Positions 7,637 through 15,726 of a stretch of DNA of 64,000 nucleotides are shown piece after piece. The DNA lies in contig NZ_LZSV01000035.1 of NCBI RefSeq assembly GCF_001665605.1, positions 248,001 to 312,000 on the forward strand, in the 5' to 3' direction. A program made the position numbers and the translations under genes. Within the stretch, counting starts at the first letter, position 1; the number at the start of each line of letters is the position of its first letter. Under the pieces are notes generated by a model, which was not told where the DNA came from, searched no databases, and saw only the letters and a list, made by a program, of their open reading frames with translations. This DNA comes from Mycobacterium sp. 852014-50255_SCH5639931 (GTDB lineage: Bacteria > Actinomycetota > Actinomycetes > Mycobacteriales > Mycobacteriaceae).

Positions 7637-8280
7637 TGGACGTCGACTTCTCGGTCCTCGACGTGGCGCCCGAGCCGTACACCGTCAGCCCGGTGCTGAC
7701 GGCGCGGGTCGCCGTCGACACCGGCGATGGCGGAGGCGACCCGGTGCACGCGATCGCCCTGCGCTGCCAGGTCCGCATCGAGCCGCTGCGACGCTCGTAC
7801 TCCGACGACGAAGCCGCCGGGCTGCTCGACCTGTTCGGGCCGCGCGAACGCTGGGCGAGCACCCAGCGCACCTTCCTCTGGCAGCACTGCACCGCGATGG
7901 TGCAGGGTTTCGCCGGCAACACGACGGTGGCGCTGCCGCTGGATTGCACCTACGACTTCGAGGTCGCCGCCGCCAAATACCTGCATGCGCTGCGCGACGC
8001 GGCGCTACCGCTCCAGTTCCTCTTCAGCGGAACGATTTTCGTCAAATCCGAACGCGGGTTTTCCGTCCAGCAAGTCCCGTGGGACTGTGAATGCCGCTAC
8101 GACATGCCGGTCACGGTCTGGCGGCAGCTGATGGCCCAGCACTACCCGAACGCCGGCTGGCTGCGGCTGAGCCACGAAACCATCACCGCGCTGGCCGCCT
8201 ACAAGTCGGCGCACGGGCTGCTCGACCTCGACCACGCGATCACCGCACTGCTGGACGCGGACCGGGAGACGGCGCGGTGA
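7633..8280 (+). CDS. uncharacterised hydrogenase-operon protein (DUF6084-like)
   Basis: 215 aa, function unknown, soluble. The ATG at 7633 overlaps the upstream stop (ATGA), which selects this start over upstream in-frame codons. Sequence landmarks are HCTAMVQGF, LPLDCTYDFEVAAAKY, LPLQFLFSGTIF and WDCECRY; the pattern suggests a beta-rich fold, perhaps binding a partner subunit. It ends in a GTGA overlap with the next gene. The DUF6084 label is tentative. Confidence 0.7.
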   Translation: MMDVDFSVLDVAPEPYTVSPVLTARVAVDTGDGGGDPVHAIALRCQVRIEPLRRSYSDDEAAGLLDLFGPRERWASTQRTFLWQHCTAMVQGFAGNTTVALPLDCTYDFEVAAAKYLHALRDAALPLQFLFSGTIFVKSERGFSVQQVPWDCECRYDMPVTVWRQLMAQHYPNAGWLRLSHETITALAAYKSAHGLLDLDHAITALLDADRETAR

Positions 8281-9602
8281 CCGAGGATCGGGACCGGGCC
8301 CGCGCCGTCGCCGACGCGGTGCTTTACGAGGGCTACTTGCTCTACCCTTACCGCGGCACCTCGAGCAAGAACCAATCACGCTGGCAATTCGGCGTTCTGG
8401 GCCCGCCCGGGGCCGCGGAGGCCGGCCTGGGCGAGGACGACACCCTGGCGGCACAGTTCCTGGTCGACGGCGCCGGGGAGCTGACCCTGGTGGTGCGATT
8501 CCTGCAGTTGCAGCACCGCCGGGCCGAGCGCGAAGTCACCCCGGGGGAATACGAGCCCGTCGACGAGCTCGCCACCCCGGGCGGATCGTGGCTGACCTGG
8601 GACGAAGCGGTCGAATGCGAAAGGTCCTTCGGCCCTGTCGCCCTCGACGGCCGGCCGTGGACACTGTCGGTGACGGCGGACGCGGGCACCGACATCGAAT
8701 TCCTCGATGGCGGGCGCCTAGTGCGGCAACGACGGGAGGTACGTGGCGTGCTCACGGTCGCCAGCGAGGCGGACGGCGACCTGTGCCGGGTGTCGGTGCG
8801 GGTCAGCAACATCGGCGACGGTGCAGCGGACAAGAACGACTCGATCGCGCGGTCCATGATTGGAACGCACCTCATCGCCGAACTCGAGGGCGGGCAGTTC
8901 GTTTCGCTGCTCGAGCCGCCGCCCGCAGCGGTCGACGCGGCAGCCCGGTGCAGCCAGCACCGCTGCTTTCCGGTGCTGGCCGGCCCCCCCGGCACCCGGG
9001 AATTGCTGTTGATCTCGCCGATCATCCTCTACGACCACCCGGAGGTCGCCGAGCAGAGCGACACCGCCCTGTATGACTGCACCGAGATCGACGAGATCCT
9101 CACCCTGCGCGTGATGACCATGACGGACGAGGAGAAGGCGCAGGCCCGGGCCACCGATCCACGGGCGGCGCGAATCATCGACCAATGTGACGCCATGTCT
9201 CCCGACGCGATGGCTCGCCTGCACGGCGTGCTGCGCGATCCCCACGCGATCTCGGGCCTGGTCCCGGAGATCCCTGACGGGGTCGATTGGTGGGATCCAC
9301 TGGCCGACAACGCCGTACGCCCGGAAATCGATGCGGTGCTGGTGAACGGGGTCAGGGTGGCGCGCGGCAGCCGGGTCCGGTTGCGGCCGAGGCGCAACGC
9401 CGACGCGCAGGACATTTTCGTCGCCGGCAAGACCGCCCGCGTCACCTCGGTGCACGAGGACGTCGAGGGCACCAAGCACGTCGCGGTCGTCGTCGAGGAC
9501 GACCCGGCCGCCGACCTGCATGACTGGTATGGCCGCTACCTGTACTTCTCCCCCGACGAAATCGAGCCTCTGGAAGCTCAACGCAGCCCGGCAAACTCGT
9601 GA
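8277..9602 (+). CDS. uncharacterised hydrogenase-operon protein (441 aa)
   Basis: Function unknown. It begins at a GTG (8277) that overlaps the previous stop. The N terminus (AVLYEGYLLYPYRGTSSKNQ) is followed by a long beta-rich region and a C-terminal part resembling a small barrel (about residues 365-435: VRVARGSRVRLRPR, then VEDDPAADLHDWYGRYLYFS). There are no membrane helices and no cofactor motif that I can name. It lies between two other unknown proteins and a tiny membrane peptide, downstream of the hydrogenase subunits, so a role in complex assembly is the best guess. Confidence 0.7.
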   Translation: MTEDRDRARAVADAVLYEGYLLYPYRGTSSKNQSRWQFGVLGPPGAAEAGLGEDDTLAAQFLVDGAGELTLVVRFLQLQHRRAEREVTPGEYEPVDELATPGGSWLTWDEAVECERSFGPVALDGRPWTLSVTADAGTDIEFLDGGRLVRQRREVRGVLTVASEADGDLCRVSVRVSNIGDGAADKNDSIARSMIGTHLIAELEGGQFVSLLEPPPAAVDAAARCSQHRCFPVLAGPPGTRELLLISPIILYDHPEVAEQSDTALYDCTEIDEILTLRVMTMTDEEKAQARATDPRAARIIDQCDAMSPDAMARLHGVLRDPHAISGLVPEIPDGVDWWDPLADNAVRPEIDAVLVNGVRVARGSRVRLRPRRNADAQDIFVAGKTARVTSVHEDVEGTKHVAVVVEDDPAADLHDWYGRYLYFSPDEIEPLEAQRSPANS

Positions 9603-9614
9603 AAGGAGTCCGAG

Positions 9615-9734
9615 ATGGAGATCCTGGGTTGGATATTCATCGCGATCATCGCGTTGGTGGTGGCGATCGGGGTGGCGCTTGGGGTGGCATCCCTGCCCGA
9701 TGCCCGCCGCTACCTGAAACTGAGGCGGATGTAA
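9615..9734 (+). CDS. 39-aa single-pass membrane peptide (DUF6893-like)
   Basis: ATG 9615 to TAA 9732-9734, preceded by AAAGGAG with good spacing. The peptide has a hydrophobic helix (about residues 3-25, ending VASLPDA) followed by a basic tail ending RRYLKLRRM, so the C terminus should face the cytoplasm. The gap between the 441-aa protein and the peptidase is otherwise unused. Similar short proteins with an SLPDxRRYLKxRRM-type tail are annotated in actinobacterial genomes, to my memory as DUF6893. A membrane anchor or quinone-side adaptor for the soluble hydrogenase is a possible role, inferred from position only. Confidence 0.7.
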   Translation: MEILGWIFIAIIALVVAIGVALGVASLPDARRYLKLRRM

Positions 9735-9746
9735 CCGGCTCGCGAA

Positions 9747-10256
9747 ATGACAGCGCGCATCCTGGTAGCGGGCATCGGCAACATCTTCCTGGGCGACGAC
9801 GGATTCGGATCAGAAGTGATCCGCACCGCCGAGATCCCGCAGGACGGTGCGAGCATCCGCGTCACCGACTACGGCATCAGCGGCATGCACTTGGCCTACG
9901 ACCTGCTCGAGGACTGGGACACCCTGGTGCTCGTTGACGCCGTCCCCAGCCGCGGCAGCCCCGGCACATTGCACGTTTTCCAGGCCGATCATGAATCAGG
10001 TCCCGCCGCAATGGGTTTCGACGGCCACAGCATGGACCCGGCCGCGGTATTCGCCAGCCTGCGGGCGCTGGGCGGCAATCCGCCCTACACGGTCGTCGTC
10101 GGGTGCGAGGCGGGCAGCGTCGAGGAGGGTATCGGCCTCACCGAGCCGGTGGCCCAGGCGGTTCCCCGCGCCGCGCGGGCCGTCGAGGAGATCGTCGCGG
10201 CGTTGCAGGCGCACTCGGTCGCAACCAGTCGAGAGGGTACTGAGCCATGTGTTTAG
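9747..10256 (+). CDS. hydrogenase maturation peptidase (HyaD/HoxM family)
   Basis: Nickel-dependent endopeptidase that trims the C-terminal tail of the large subunit. The family N terminus ILVAGIGNIFLGDDGFGSE is present, with VDAVPS and the histidine of HSMDP as the further metal ligands. The residue equivalent to Glu16 of E. coli HybD is Asp here (GDDG). Its substrate is presumably HhyL, which carries a 22-residue tail. 169 aa; its last ten bases overlap hypC. Confidence 0.9.
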   Translation: MTARILVAGIGNIFLGDDGFGSEVIRTAEIPQDGASIRVTDYGISGMHLAYDLLEDWDTLVLVDAVPSRGSPGTLHVFQADHESGPAAMGFDGHSMDPAAVFASLRALGGNPPYTVVVGCEAGSVEEGIGLTEPVAQAVPRAARAVEEIVAALQAHSVATSREGTEPCV

Positions 10257-10513
10257 GGATCCCCGGCCAAGTGATCCGGATGCTGGACGGCTTCGAAGGG
10301 CAGCTGGTCCTGGTCGACGTCACCGGCGAACAGCGCAGGGTCAACGTAGGCATGCTGCCGGAGGAGACATTCGCCCCGGGCGACTGGATAATCATTCACA
10401 TGGGCTTCGCCGTCGAGAAGACGGACCGCGCGGGCGCCGAACAGGCGCTGGCGGGCCTCGAGCTGATGGGCCGGGGCCGCACGGACCCAACGGACTTTCC
10501 GGAGGTCGGCTGA
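10247..10513 (+). CDS. hypC: HypC-family hydrogenase maturation chaperone (first copy)
   Basis: Small chaperone that carries the Fe(CN)2CO unit from HypD to the large subunit. It begins MCLGIPGQV with the essential Cys2, has the central beta-barrel motif VNVGMLP, and ends [20 protein letters not shown]. 88 aa. Overlaps the peptidase gene by ten bases and lies one base before hypF. A second HypC is encoded at 15438-15710. Confidence 0.95.
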   Translation: MCLGIPGQVIRMLDGFEGQLVLVDVTGEQRRVNVGMLPEETFAPGDWIIIHMGFAVEKTDRAGAEQALAGLELMGRGRTDPTDFPEVG

Positions 10514-10514
10514 G

Positions 10515-12857
10515 ATGACCTCGCCCCCCCTGCTGCTGCGGCAACGCGACGTTCGGCAGCGCTTCACCGTGACCGGTGTCGTGCAGGGGGTTGGCTTCCG
10601 GCCATTCGTCCACCGCATCGCGACCGAACTCGGCCTGTCCGGCTTCGTCGGCAACGATTCGGGCGCCGTGTTCCTTGAGGTGCAGGGCGAGCGCGCACGC
10701 ATAGCCGAATTCGGCCGCCGCCTCCGCGCCGAGGCGCCGCCGCTGGCCCGGATCCGCGACGTCACGGTCAGCGAGCTCGCCGCCGATGCCGGCGCCGAAC
10801 GCGGGTTCCGGATTGTGGCCAGCCGGAACCTCGCCGGCGAGACGACGCCGATTCCGCCCGACATCGCGGCGTGCGACGACTGCGTCTCCGAACTCTTCGA
10901 CCCGCGCGACCGGCGCTACCGCCACCCCTTCATCACCTGCACCAACTGCGGGCCGCGATTCACCATCATCCGCGAGCTGCCCTACGACCGCCCGGCCACC
11001 ACCATGTCCGGGTTCCCCATGTGTGCGCGCTGCGCCGCCGAATACCACGACCCGGCGGATCGGCGCTTCCACGCGCAGCCGATCGCCTGCCCCGAATGCG
11101 GGCCGTCCCTGTGGTTCCGGTCGGCGAGCGGACGCATCGACGGAGCGGACGCAGCGCTGGCGGCCACCCAACGCGCGCTGGCCGCCGGCGCGGTGGTGGC
11201 CATCAAGGGCGTCGGGGGTTACCACTTGGCCTGCTCCGTCAGCGACGGCGCGGCCGCCGCCGCGCTGCGGGCGCGAAAGGCGCGCGGCGCCAAGCCGTTT
11301 GCCATGCTGGTCCGTGATCTGGACGTCGCGCGCCGCTACGCCCACGTCGACGACGACGAGGCCGCCGTGCTGCTGGGCCCCGCCCGTCCGATCGTGTTGC
11401 TGCGACGCCGATCCCCGAACGACACTGCGCCGGTCGCCGACGCCGTCGCTCCGGGTAGCCCGCTGCTGGGACTCATGCTGCCGTACTCCCCCATCCATCA
11501 CCTGCTGTTGGCGCCCGTGCCCGGCGCCGCCGAGGCCGTCCCGACCGCGCTGGTGCTCACCAGCGCCAACCGATCCGACGAACCCATCTGCTTCACCGAT
11601 GACGATGCCGGACAACGACTTCCGGCGCTGTGTGATGCGGTCCTCGACCACGATCGCCCGATCCACGTGCCGTGCGATGACTCGGTGGTGCGGGTGGTCG
11701 ACGGGTGCGAACTGCCGATCCGGCGGTCCCGCGGGTATGCACCGCTGCCGGTCGACTTGAATACCGAGGGCCCCGCGGTGCTGGCCGTTGGCGGGGAATT
11801 GAAGAACACCTTCTGCCTCACCGACGGCGCACGCGCCTATCTGTCCGGGCACATCGGCGACATGGGCAGCTGGGAGACGTTGCGCGCGTTCGAGCGGGCG
11901 GTGCGCCAACTCAGCGAAATGCGCGGTGAGCCGGCGCGGTTGGCCGCCGACCTGCATCCCGGGTATCACACCCGAAGCTGGGCGGAGCGCCGCGCGGACG
12001 GTCGACCGCTGGACCTCATCCAGCACCACCACGCGCACGTGGTGTCGCTGCTGGCCGAGCACGGGCGAATCGGAGAACCCGTCGTCGGGGTCTCCTTCGA
12101 CGGCACGGGTTACGGATGCGACCAGACCATCTGGGGCGGGGAGATTCTCCGGCTCGGCCACGACAGCCAGCGATTCGTACGGGCCGGCCACCTGTTGGGA
12201 GTACCACTGCCCGGCGGTGATGCGGCTGTCCGCAACCCGTGGCGGATGGCGCTCTCGCAGTTGTGGTCGGCCGGCATCGACTGGACCCCCGACCTGGCCC
12301 CCGTCGCGGCCGCGACGCCGGACGAATTGCGTCTGACCCGTTCGCAATTGGAGACGGGAACCGGATGCGTGCCCTGCTCGAGTATGGGCCGCCTGTTCGA
12401 CGCGGTCGCCTCGTTGCTCGGCGTGCGGCACCGCATCGACTACGAAGGCCAGGCCGCCATCGAGCTGGAGGCGCTGGCGCAGTCGGCGGATGCGCAGGCC
12501 GGGCCGTCGCTACCGCTCATGGTGGGCGCCGACGGGGTGATCGATCCCGCCCCGATGGTGCAGACGTTGGTGTCGGCGCTCTACACCGGTACGCGACCCG
12601 CGCTGCTGGCCGCGGCTTTTCACGAGGCCGTCGCGGACGCCGTGGCCAAGGTGGTCGGTCAGGTGGCCGGCGCCACCCGGTTGGTGGGCCTCACCGGTGG
12701 GGTATTCCAGAACGTGTTGTTGCTGAGAGCGTGTCGTCAGCGGTTGCAGCTGGCGGGATTCGAGGTGCTGACCCACCACATCGTTCCGCCCAACGACGGC
12801 GGGCTCGCCCTGGGTCAGGCCGCGATCTCCATGCTGACCGCGCGGGAGGAGGGTTGA
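10515..12857 (+). CDS. hypF: carbamoyltransferase HypF
   Basis: Makes the cyanide ligands of the active site from carbamoyl phosphate, passing carbamoyl to HypE. The domains are in order: acylphosphatase ([14 protein letters not shown], from about residue 22), two zinc fingers of the C-x2-C-x18-C-x2-C type (CDDC/CTNC and CARC/CPEC, about 120-200), a YrdC-like domain ([11 protein letters not shown]) and a C-terminal Kae1/TsaD-like domain ([36 protein letters not shown]). 780 aa, full length. Starts two bases after the hypC stop and ends four bases before the SIS-HypC fusion gene. Confidence 0.96.
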   Translation: MTSPPLLLRQRDVRQRFTVTGVVQGVGFRPFVHRIATELGLSGFVGNDSGAVFLEVQGERARIAEFGRRLRAEAPPLARIRDVTVSELAADAGAERGFRIVASRNLAGETTPIPPDIAACDDCVSELFDPRDRRYRHPFITCTNCGPRFTIIRELPYDRPATTMSGFPMCARCAAEYHDPADRRFHAQPIACPECGPSLWFRSASGRIDGADAALAATQRALAAGAVVAIKGVGGYHLACSVSDGAAAAALRARKARGAKPFAMLVRDLDVARRYAHVDDDEAAVLLGPARPIVLLRRRSPNDTAPVADAVAPGSPLLGLMLPYSPIHHLLLAPVPGAAEAVPTALVLTSANRSDEPICFTDDDAGQRLPALCDAVLDHDRPIHVPCDDSVVRVVDGCELPIRRSRGYAPLPVDLNTEGPAVLAVGGELKNTFCLTDGARAYLSGHIGDMGSWETLRAFERAVRQLSEMRGEPARLAADLHPGYHTRSWAERRADGRPLDLIQHHHAHVVSLLAEHGRIGEPVVGVSFDGTGYGCDQTIWGGEILRLGHDSQRFVRAGHLLGVPLPGGDAAVRNPWRMALSQLWSAGIDWTPDLAPVAAATPDELRLTRSQLETGTGCVPCSSMGRLFDAVASLLGVRHRIDYEGQAAIELEALAQSADAQAGPSLPLMVGADGVIDPAPMVQTLVSALYTGTRPALLAAAFHEAVADAVAKVVGQVAGATRLVGLTGGVFQNVLLLRACRQRLQLAGFEVLTHHIVPPNDGGLALGQAAISMLTAREEG

Positions 12858-12860
12858 CCC

Positions 12861-13580
12861 ATGACCACCACAGCCATCGATCGCGGGCTGGGCGCTGAAT
12901 TGGCCGAAGACCTCGCCGCCACCGCGTTCACGCTCGCCAAGCGCTTCGCGGCGGGAGCGACCATGTGGTCCATCGCGCCGTCGTGGGAACCGCACGCACT
13001 GCACATCGCGGTCGAGTTCGTGCACCCGGTGATCATGGGCAAACGGGCCCTGCCCGCGGTGGCGCTGACCGGACCCGACCTGGTTGACCTGGTGCGAGTG
13101 TCCGTGCGGCCGGGCGACATCGTGGTCGCGGTTTCCGGAGCCGACGACGCGCAGGTCCGCTCGGTGATGCGGCGCGCCCCCGCATGGGGCGCCACCACGA
13201 TCTGGATCGGCAGCGGCGAACGCCCCGGCGCGGGCATGGCAGACCACGTGCTGTGGCTCGACGACCCCGATCCTCGCGTGCCCGCGACGGGCGGTTTTGT
13301 GCTGTTCTATCACCTGCTGTGGGAACTGACCCACGTGTGCTTCGAGCACCCCGGCCTGCTCAAACCCGAGCGCGCCGAGTCGGTTTGCGTCACCTGCAGC
13401 GACGAGGGGCGCCCCGGCGAGGCGGTGACGGCGTCGGCCGACGGGCACGCCACGGTGCGCACGGCGCGCGGCATCGAAAACGTGGTGACCACCCTGATCG
13501 ACCCGGTCGAAGCCGGGGACCTGATGTTGGTGCACGCGGGCATGGCGATCGGCAGACTGGAAGACGAGGAGGGCCGATGA
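12861..13580 (+). CDS. SIS-like domain fused to a HypC-like domain
   Basis: 239 aa with two parts. Residues about 15-165 resemble a sugar-isomerase (SIS) fold: VRPGDIVVAVSGADD followed by GATTIWIGSGERPGAG. Residues 176-235 resemble HypC: CVTCSDEGRPGEAV, then AGDLMLVHAGMAIGRLE, which parallels the GDWVLVHVGFAI end of HypC. Unlike HypC, the cysteine is internal (Cys176 or Cys179) and not residue 2. The gene overlaps by four bases a second SIS protein and lies among hypF and hypE, so a maturation role is likely. No biochemical function is known to me for this fusion. Confidence 0.7.
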   Translation: MTTTAIDRGLGAELAEDLAATAFTLAKRFAAGATMWSIAPSWEPHALHIAVEFVHPVIMGKRALPAVALTGPDLVDLVRVSVRPGDIVVAVSGADDAQVRSVMRRAPAWGATTIWIGSGERPGAGMADHVLWLDDPDPRVPATGGFVLFYHLLWELTHVCFEHPGLLKPERAESVCVTCSDEGRPGEAVTASADGHATVRTARGIENVVTTLIDPVEAGDLMLVHAGMAIGRLEDEEGR

Positions 13581-14251
13581 GCACCGCCGACGAACCCACC
13601 AACTTCCTGTATCCGTTCATCGACGCCCAGGAAGACAATCCCGCCTCGCTGCTGGCCGACCTGGCCGCCTCGGCGCAGGCGAAGGCGGCCGAAAGCCTGG
13701 CGCTGCGGCGCTCGACACTGGAAGCCAACGCCGCGTTGCTCGGTGAGGCCGCCGCCGAGCTGGCGCGCCGTTTCGCGGCGGGCGGGCGCATGTTCACCTT
13801 CGGAAACGGCGGCAGCTGCACCGATTCCACCACCCTGGCGAGGCTGTTCGCCCGGCCGCCGGGCGGCATGCCGCTGCCCGCGTGGCCCCTGACCACCGAT
13901 CAGGCAATCCTGACCGCGCTGGGCAACGACGTCGGATTCGAGTTGGTGTTCGCCCGGCAGTTGATCGCCCGCGCCAGGGCCGGTGACATCGCGATCGCCA
14001 TGTCGACCAGCGGGGGTTCGCCCAACCTGCTCGTCGCGCTGGCCGAGGCGCGTCAACGCGGCTTGTACACCATCGGATTCGCCGGCTACGACGGCGGCGC
14101 GTTCGCGAACAATCCGAATGTGGACGCCTGCTTCGTCGTTCGTTCGCAGAGCGTGCACCGGATCCAGGAATCGCAAGCGCTGCTGGGCTATCAGCTCTGG
14201 CTGAGCGTGCACCAACAGCTCGGCGGCAAGCAAGGCATGGGGGCGGCATGA
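13577..14251 (+). CDS. GmhA-like SIS-domain protein lacking the isomerase metal ligands
   Basis: 224 aa with a clear phosphosugar-binding SIS fold: FGNGGS (75-80), ALGNDVGFELVFARQ and IAMSTSGGSPN (140-150). It would be annotated as a phosphoheptose isomerase. However, the residues aligned to the zinc ligands His61, Glu65 and His180 of E. coli GmhA are Thr86, Leu90 and Tyr205; only the glutamine (Gln197) remains. Enzymatic isomerisation is therefore doubtful and a phosphosugar- or nucleotide-sensing role is more likely. Coupled by ATGA overlaps to the SIS-HypC fusion upstream and hypE downstream. Confidence 0.8.
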   Translation: MSTADEPTNFLYPFIDAQEDNPASLLADLAASAQAKAAESLALRRSTLEANAALLGEAAAELARRFAAGGRMFTFGNGGSCTDSTTLARLFARPPGGMPLPAWPLTTDQAILTALGNDVGFELVFARQLIARARAGDIAIAMSTSGGSPNLLVALAEARQRGLYTIGFAGYDGGAFANNPNVDACFVVRSQSVHRIQESQALLGYQLWLSVHQQLGGKQGMGAA

Positions 14252-15366
14252 GCAATTCGAAGTCGGCGGGTGAATACCTTTCCTCGGGACCACGATTCGC
14301 CGAGGGCGAGGTGATCGAGCGGATCGAATCGTTCCGCAGGCGCCGGCCCCGGTTGCTCGACGACCATGTGACGCTGGCCCACGGCGCGGGCGGCAAAGCC
14401 TCGGCGGCGCTGGTGGACGCGGTGTTCGTGGAGGCGTTCCGCAACCCGCTGCTGGAGTCACTCGGTGACAGCGCGGTCCTGACGCTGCCGAGCGGCGAAC
14501 GCCTGGCGATGTCCACGGATTCATTCGTCGTACAGCCCAGGCGCTTCCCGGGTGGCTCCATCGGCGCGCTCGCGGTGCACGGCACCTGCAACGACCTCGC
14601 GATGGCCGGTGCCGTGCCGTCGTGGATCTCGGCGGCGTTCGTGCTCGAAGAGGGTTTCCCCATCACCGAATTGAAAGAGATCGTCGCCGACATGGCGGCG
14701 GCGGCCGCGAAGGCGGGCGTGCGGATCGTCACCGGCGACACCAAGGTGGTGCCCAAGGGCGCCGCCGACGGCATGTTCGTCACCACCGCCGGGGCCGGTG
14801 TCATTCCCACGGGACGCGCGCTGTCCGCGGCGTCGGTGCGGCCCGGTGACAAGCTGCTGCTGTCGGGATCGATGGGCGACCACGGCATGGCGGTCATGCT
14901 GGCGCGGGGCGACCTGGCCATCGAGGCCGACATCCACTCCGACACCGCGTGCCTCAGCCCACTGGTGGAGCTGCTGATGGCGGCCGCGCCGTCCACCCGC
15001 TGGCTGCGTGATGCGACGAGGGGCGGAGTCGGCACCGTCTGCAACGAACTGGCCCAGGCCTGCGGTCTCGGGGTGCTGCTCGAAGAGGAACGACTTCCCG
15101 TGGCGCCCATGGTGAACGGCGCCTGCGAGCTGCTCGGCATCGACCCGCTGTACGTCGCCAACGAGGGCAAGCTCGTCGCGGTCGTCGCGCCCGAGGAGGC
15201 GGCGGCCGGGCTCGACGCCCTGCGGTCGCATCCCCTGGGTGCCGACGCGGCCGAGGTCGGGGAAATCGTCACCGAACCAGCCGAAAGCGTGGTGCTGCGA
15301 ACCGGATTCGGCGGAACACGGATCGTCGACATGCTCGTCGGCGACCCGCTGCCGCGGATCTGCTAG
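14248..15366 (+). CDS. hypE: hydrogenase maturation ATPase HypE
   Basis: Dehydrates the carbamoyl group received from HypF to thiocyanate on its C-terminal cysteine. Visible features are the N-terminal AHGAGGKAS, the ATP-binding stretch DSAVLTLPSGERLAMSTDSF, GDTKVV, RDATRGGVGTVCNE and the invariant C terminus PRIC. 372 aa; an N-terminal extension of about 40 residues precedes the conserved core. It overlaps the GmhA-like gene by four bases and is followed directly by a palindromic repeat. Confidence 0.95.
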   Translation: MSNSKSAGEYLSSGPRFAEGEVIERIESFRRRRPRLLDDHVTLAHGAGGKASAALVDAVFVEAFRNPLLESLGDSAVLTLPSGERLAMSTDSFVVQPRRFPGGSIGALAVHGTCNDLAMAGAVPSWISAAFVLEEGFPITELKEIVADMAAAAAKAGVRIVTGDTKVVPKGAADGMFVTTAGAGVIPTGRALSAASVRPGDKLLLSGSMGDHGMAVMLARGDLAIEADIHSDTACLSPLVELLMAAAPSTRWLRDATRGGVGTVCNELAQACGLGVLLEEERLPVAPMVNGACELLGIDPLYVANEGKLVAVVAPEEAAAGLDALRSHPLGADAAEVGEIVTEPAESVVLRTGFGGTRIVDMLVGDPLPRIC

Positions 15367-15370
15367 GGCG

Positions 15371-15415
15371 TGGCGATCGCAAGCGCGGCGTAAGCCGGGC
15401 GCGGCGGATCGCCAC
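15371..15415. repeat. dispersed palindromic repeat, copy 1
   Basis: 45 bases with perfect 8-base terminal inverted repeats (TGGCGATC at 15371-15378 and GATCGCCA at 15408-15415). The interior, GCAAGCGCGGCG then AAGCCGGGCG, is shared with the copies at 17613 and 42840. It begins five bases after the hypE stop codon. It may act as a terminator or RNA-stability hairpin inside the operon. Confidence 0.7.
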
Positions 15416-15437
15416 CAGAAAGGAAGGGAGGCCGCAC

Positions 15438-15710
15438 ATGTGTTTGGGAATTCCGGGCCGGATCGTCGAGATCACCGATCCCGCCGACTATTTGGCGAAG
15501 GTCGACGTCAGCGGCGTGCAGCGCACCATCAGCGTGCGGCTGCTCGAGGACGACATGCCCGAACCCGACGACTGGGTCCTGGTTCACGTCGGGTTCGCGA
15601 TGGCCAAGATCGACGAGACGGAGGCTCTGCTCACCCTGGCCGCCGTCAAGAAGCTCGGCGACGCCTACGACACCGAGATCCAAGCCTTCGACTCCTCATC
15701 GATCGTCTGA
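15438..15710 (+). CDS. hypC: HypC-family hydrogenase maturation chaperone (second copy)
   Basis: 90 aa beginning MCLGIPGRIVEI, with SVRLLEDDM and DDWVLVHVGFAMAKIDE, so a canonical HypC. AAAGGAAGGG lies a few bases before the start. It differs clearly from the first copy at 10247, and the two may serve different steps. Directly upstream of hypD, its usual partner. Confidence 0.95.
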   Translation: MCLGIPGRIVEITDPADYLAKVDVSGVQRTISVRLLEDDMPEPDDWVLVHVGFAMAKIDETEALLTLAAVKKLGDAYDTEIQAFDSSSIV

Positions 15711-15726
15711 GAACGAAAGGACCGTC

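Noticed and set aside
10392-12431. Long minus-strand open frame opposite hypC/hypF
   Set aside because: It mirrors the reading frame of an unmistakable hypF gene; such antisense frames are common in GC-rich DNA and its translation has no family features.
13577-14251. Annotation as sedoheptulose 7-phosphate isomerase GmhA
   Set aside because: Three of four metal ligands are replaced, and no heptose pathway genes are nearby.
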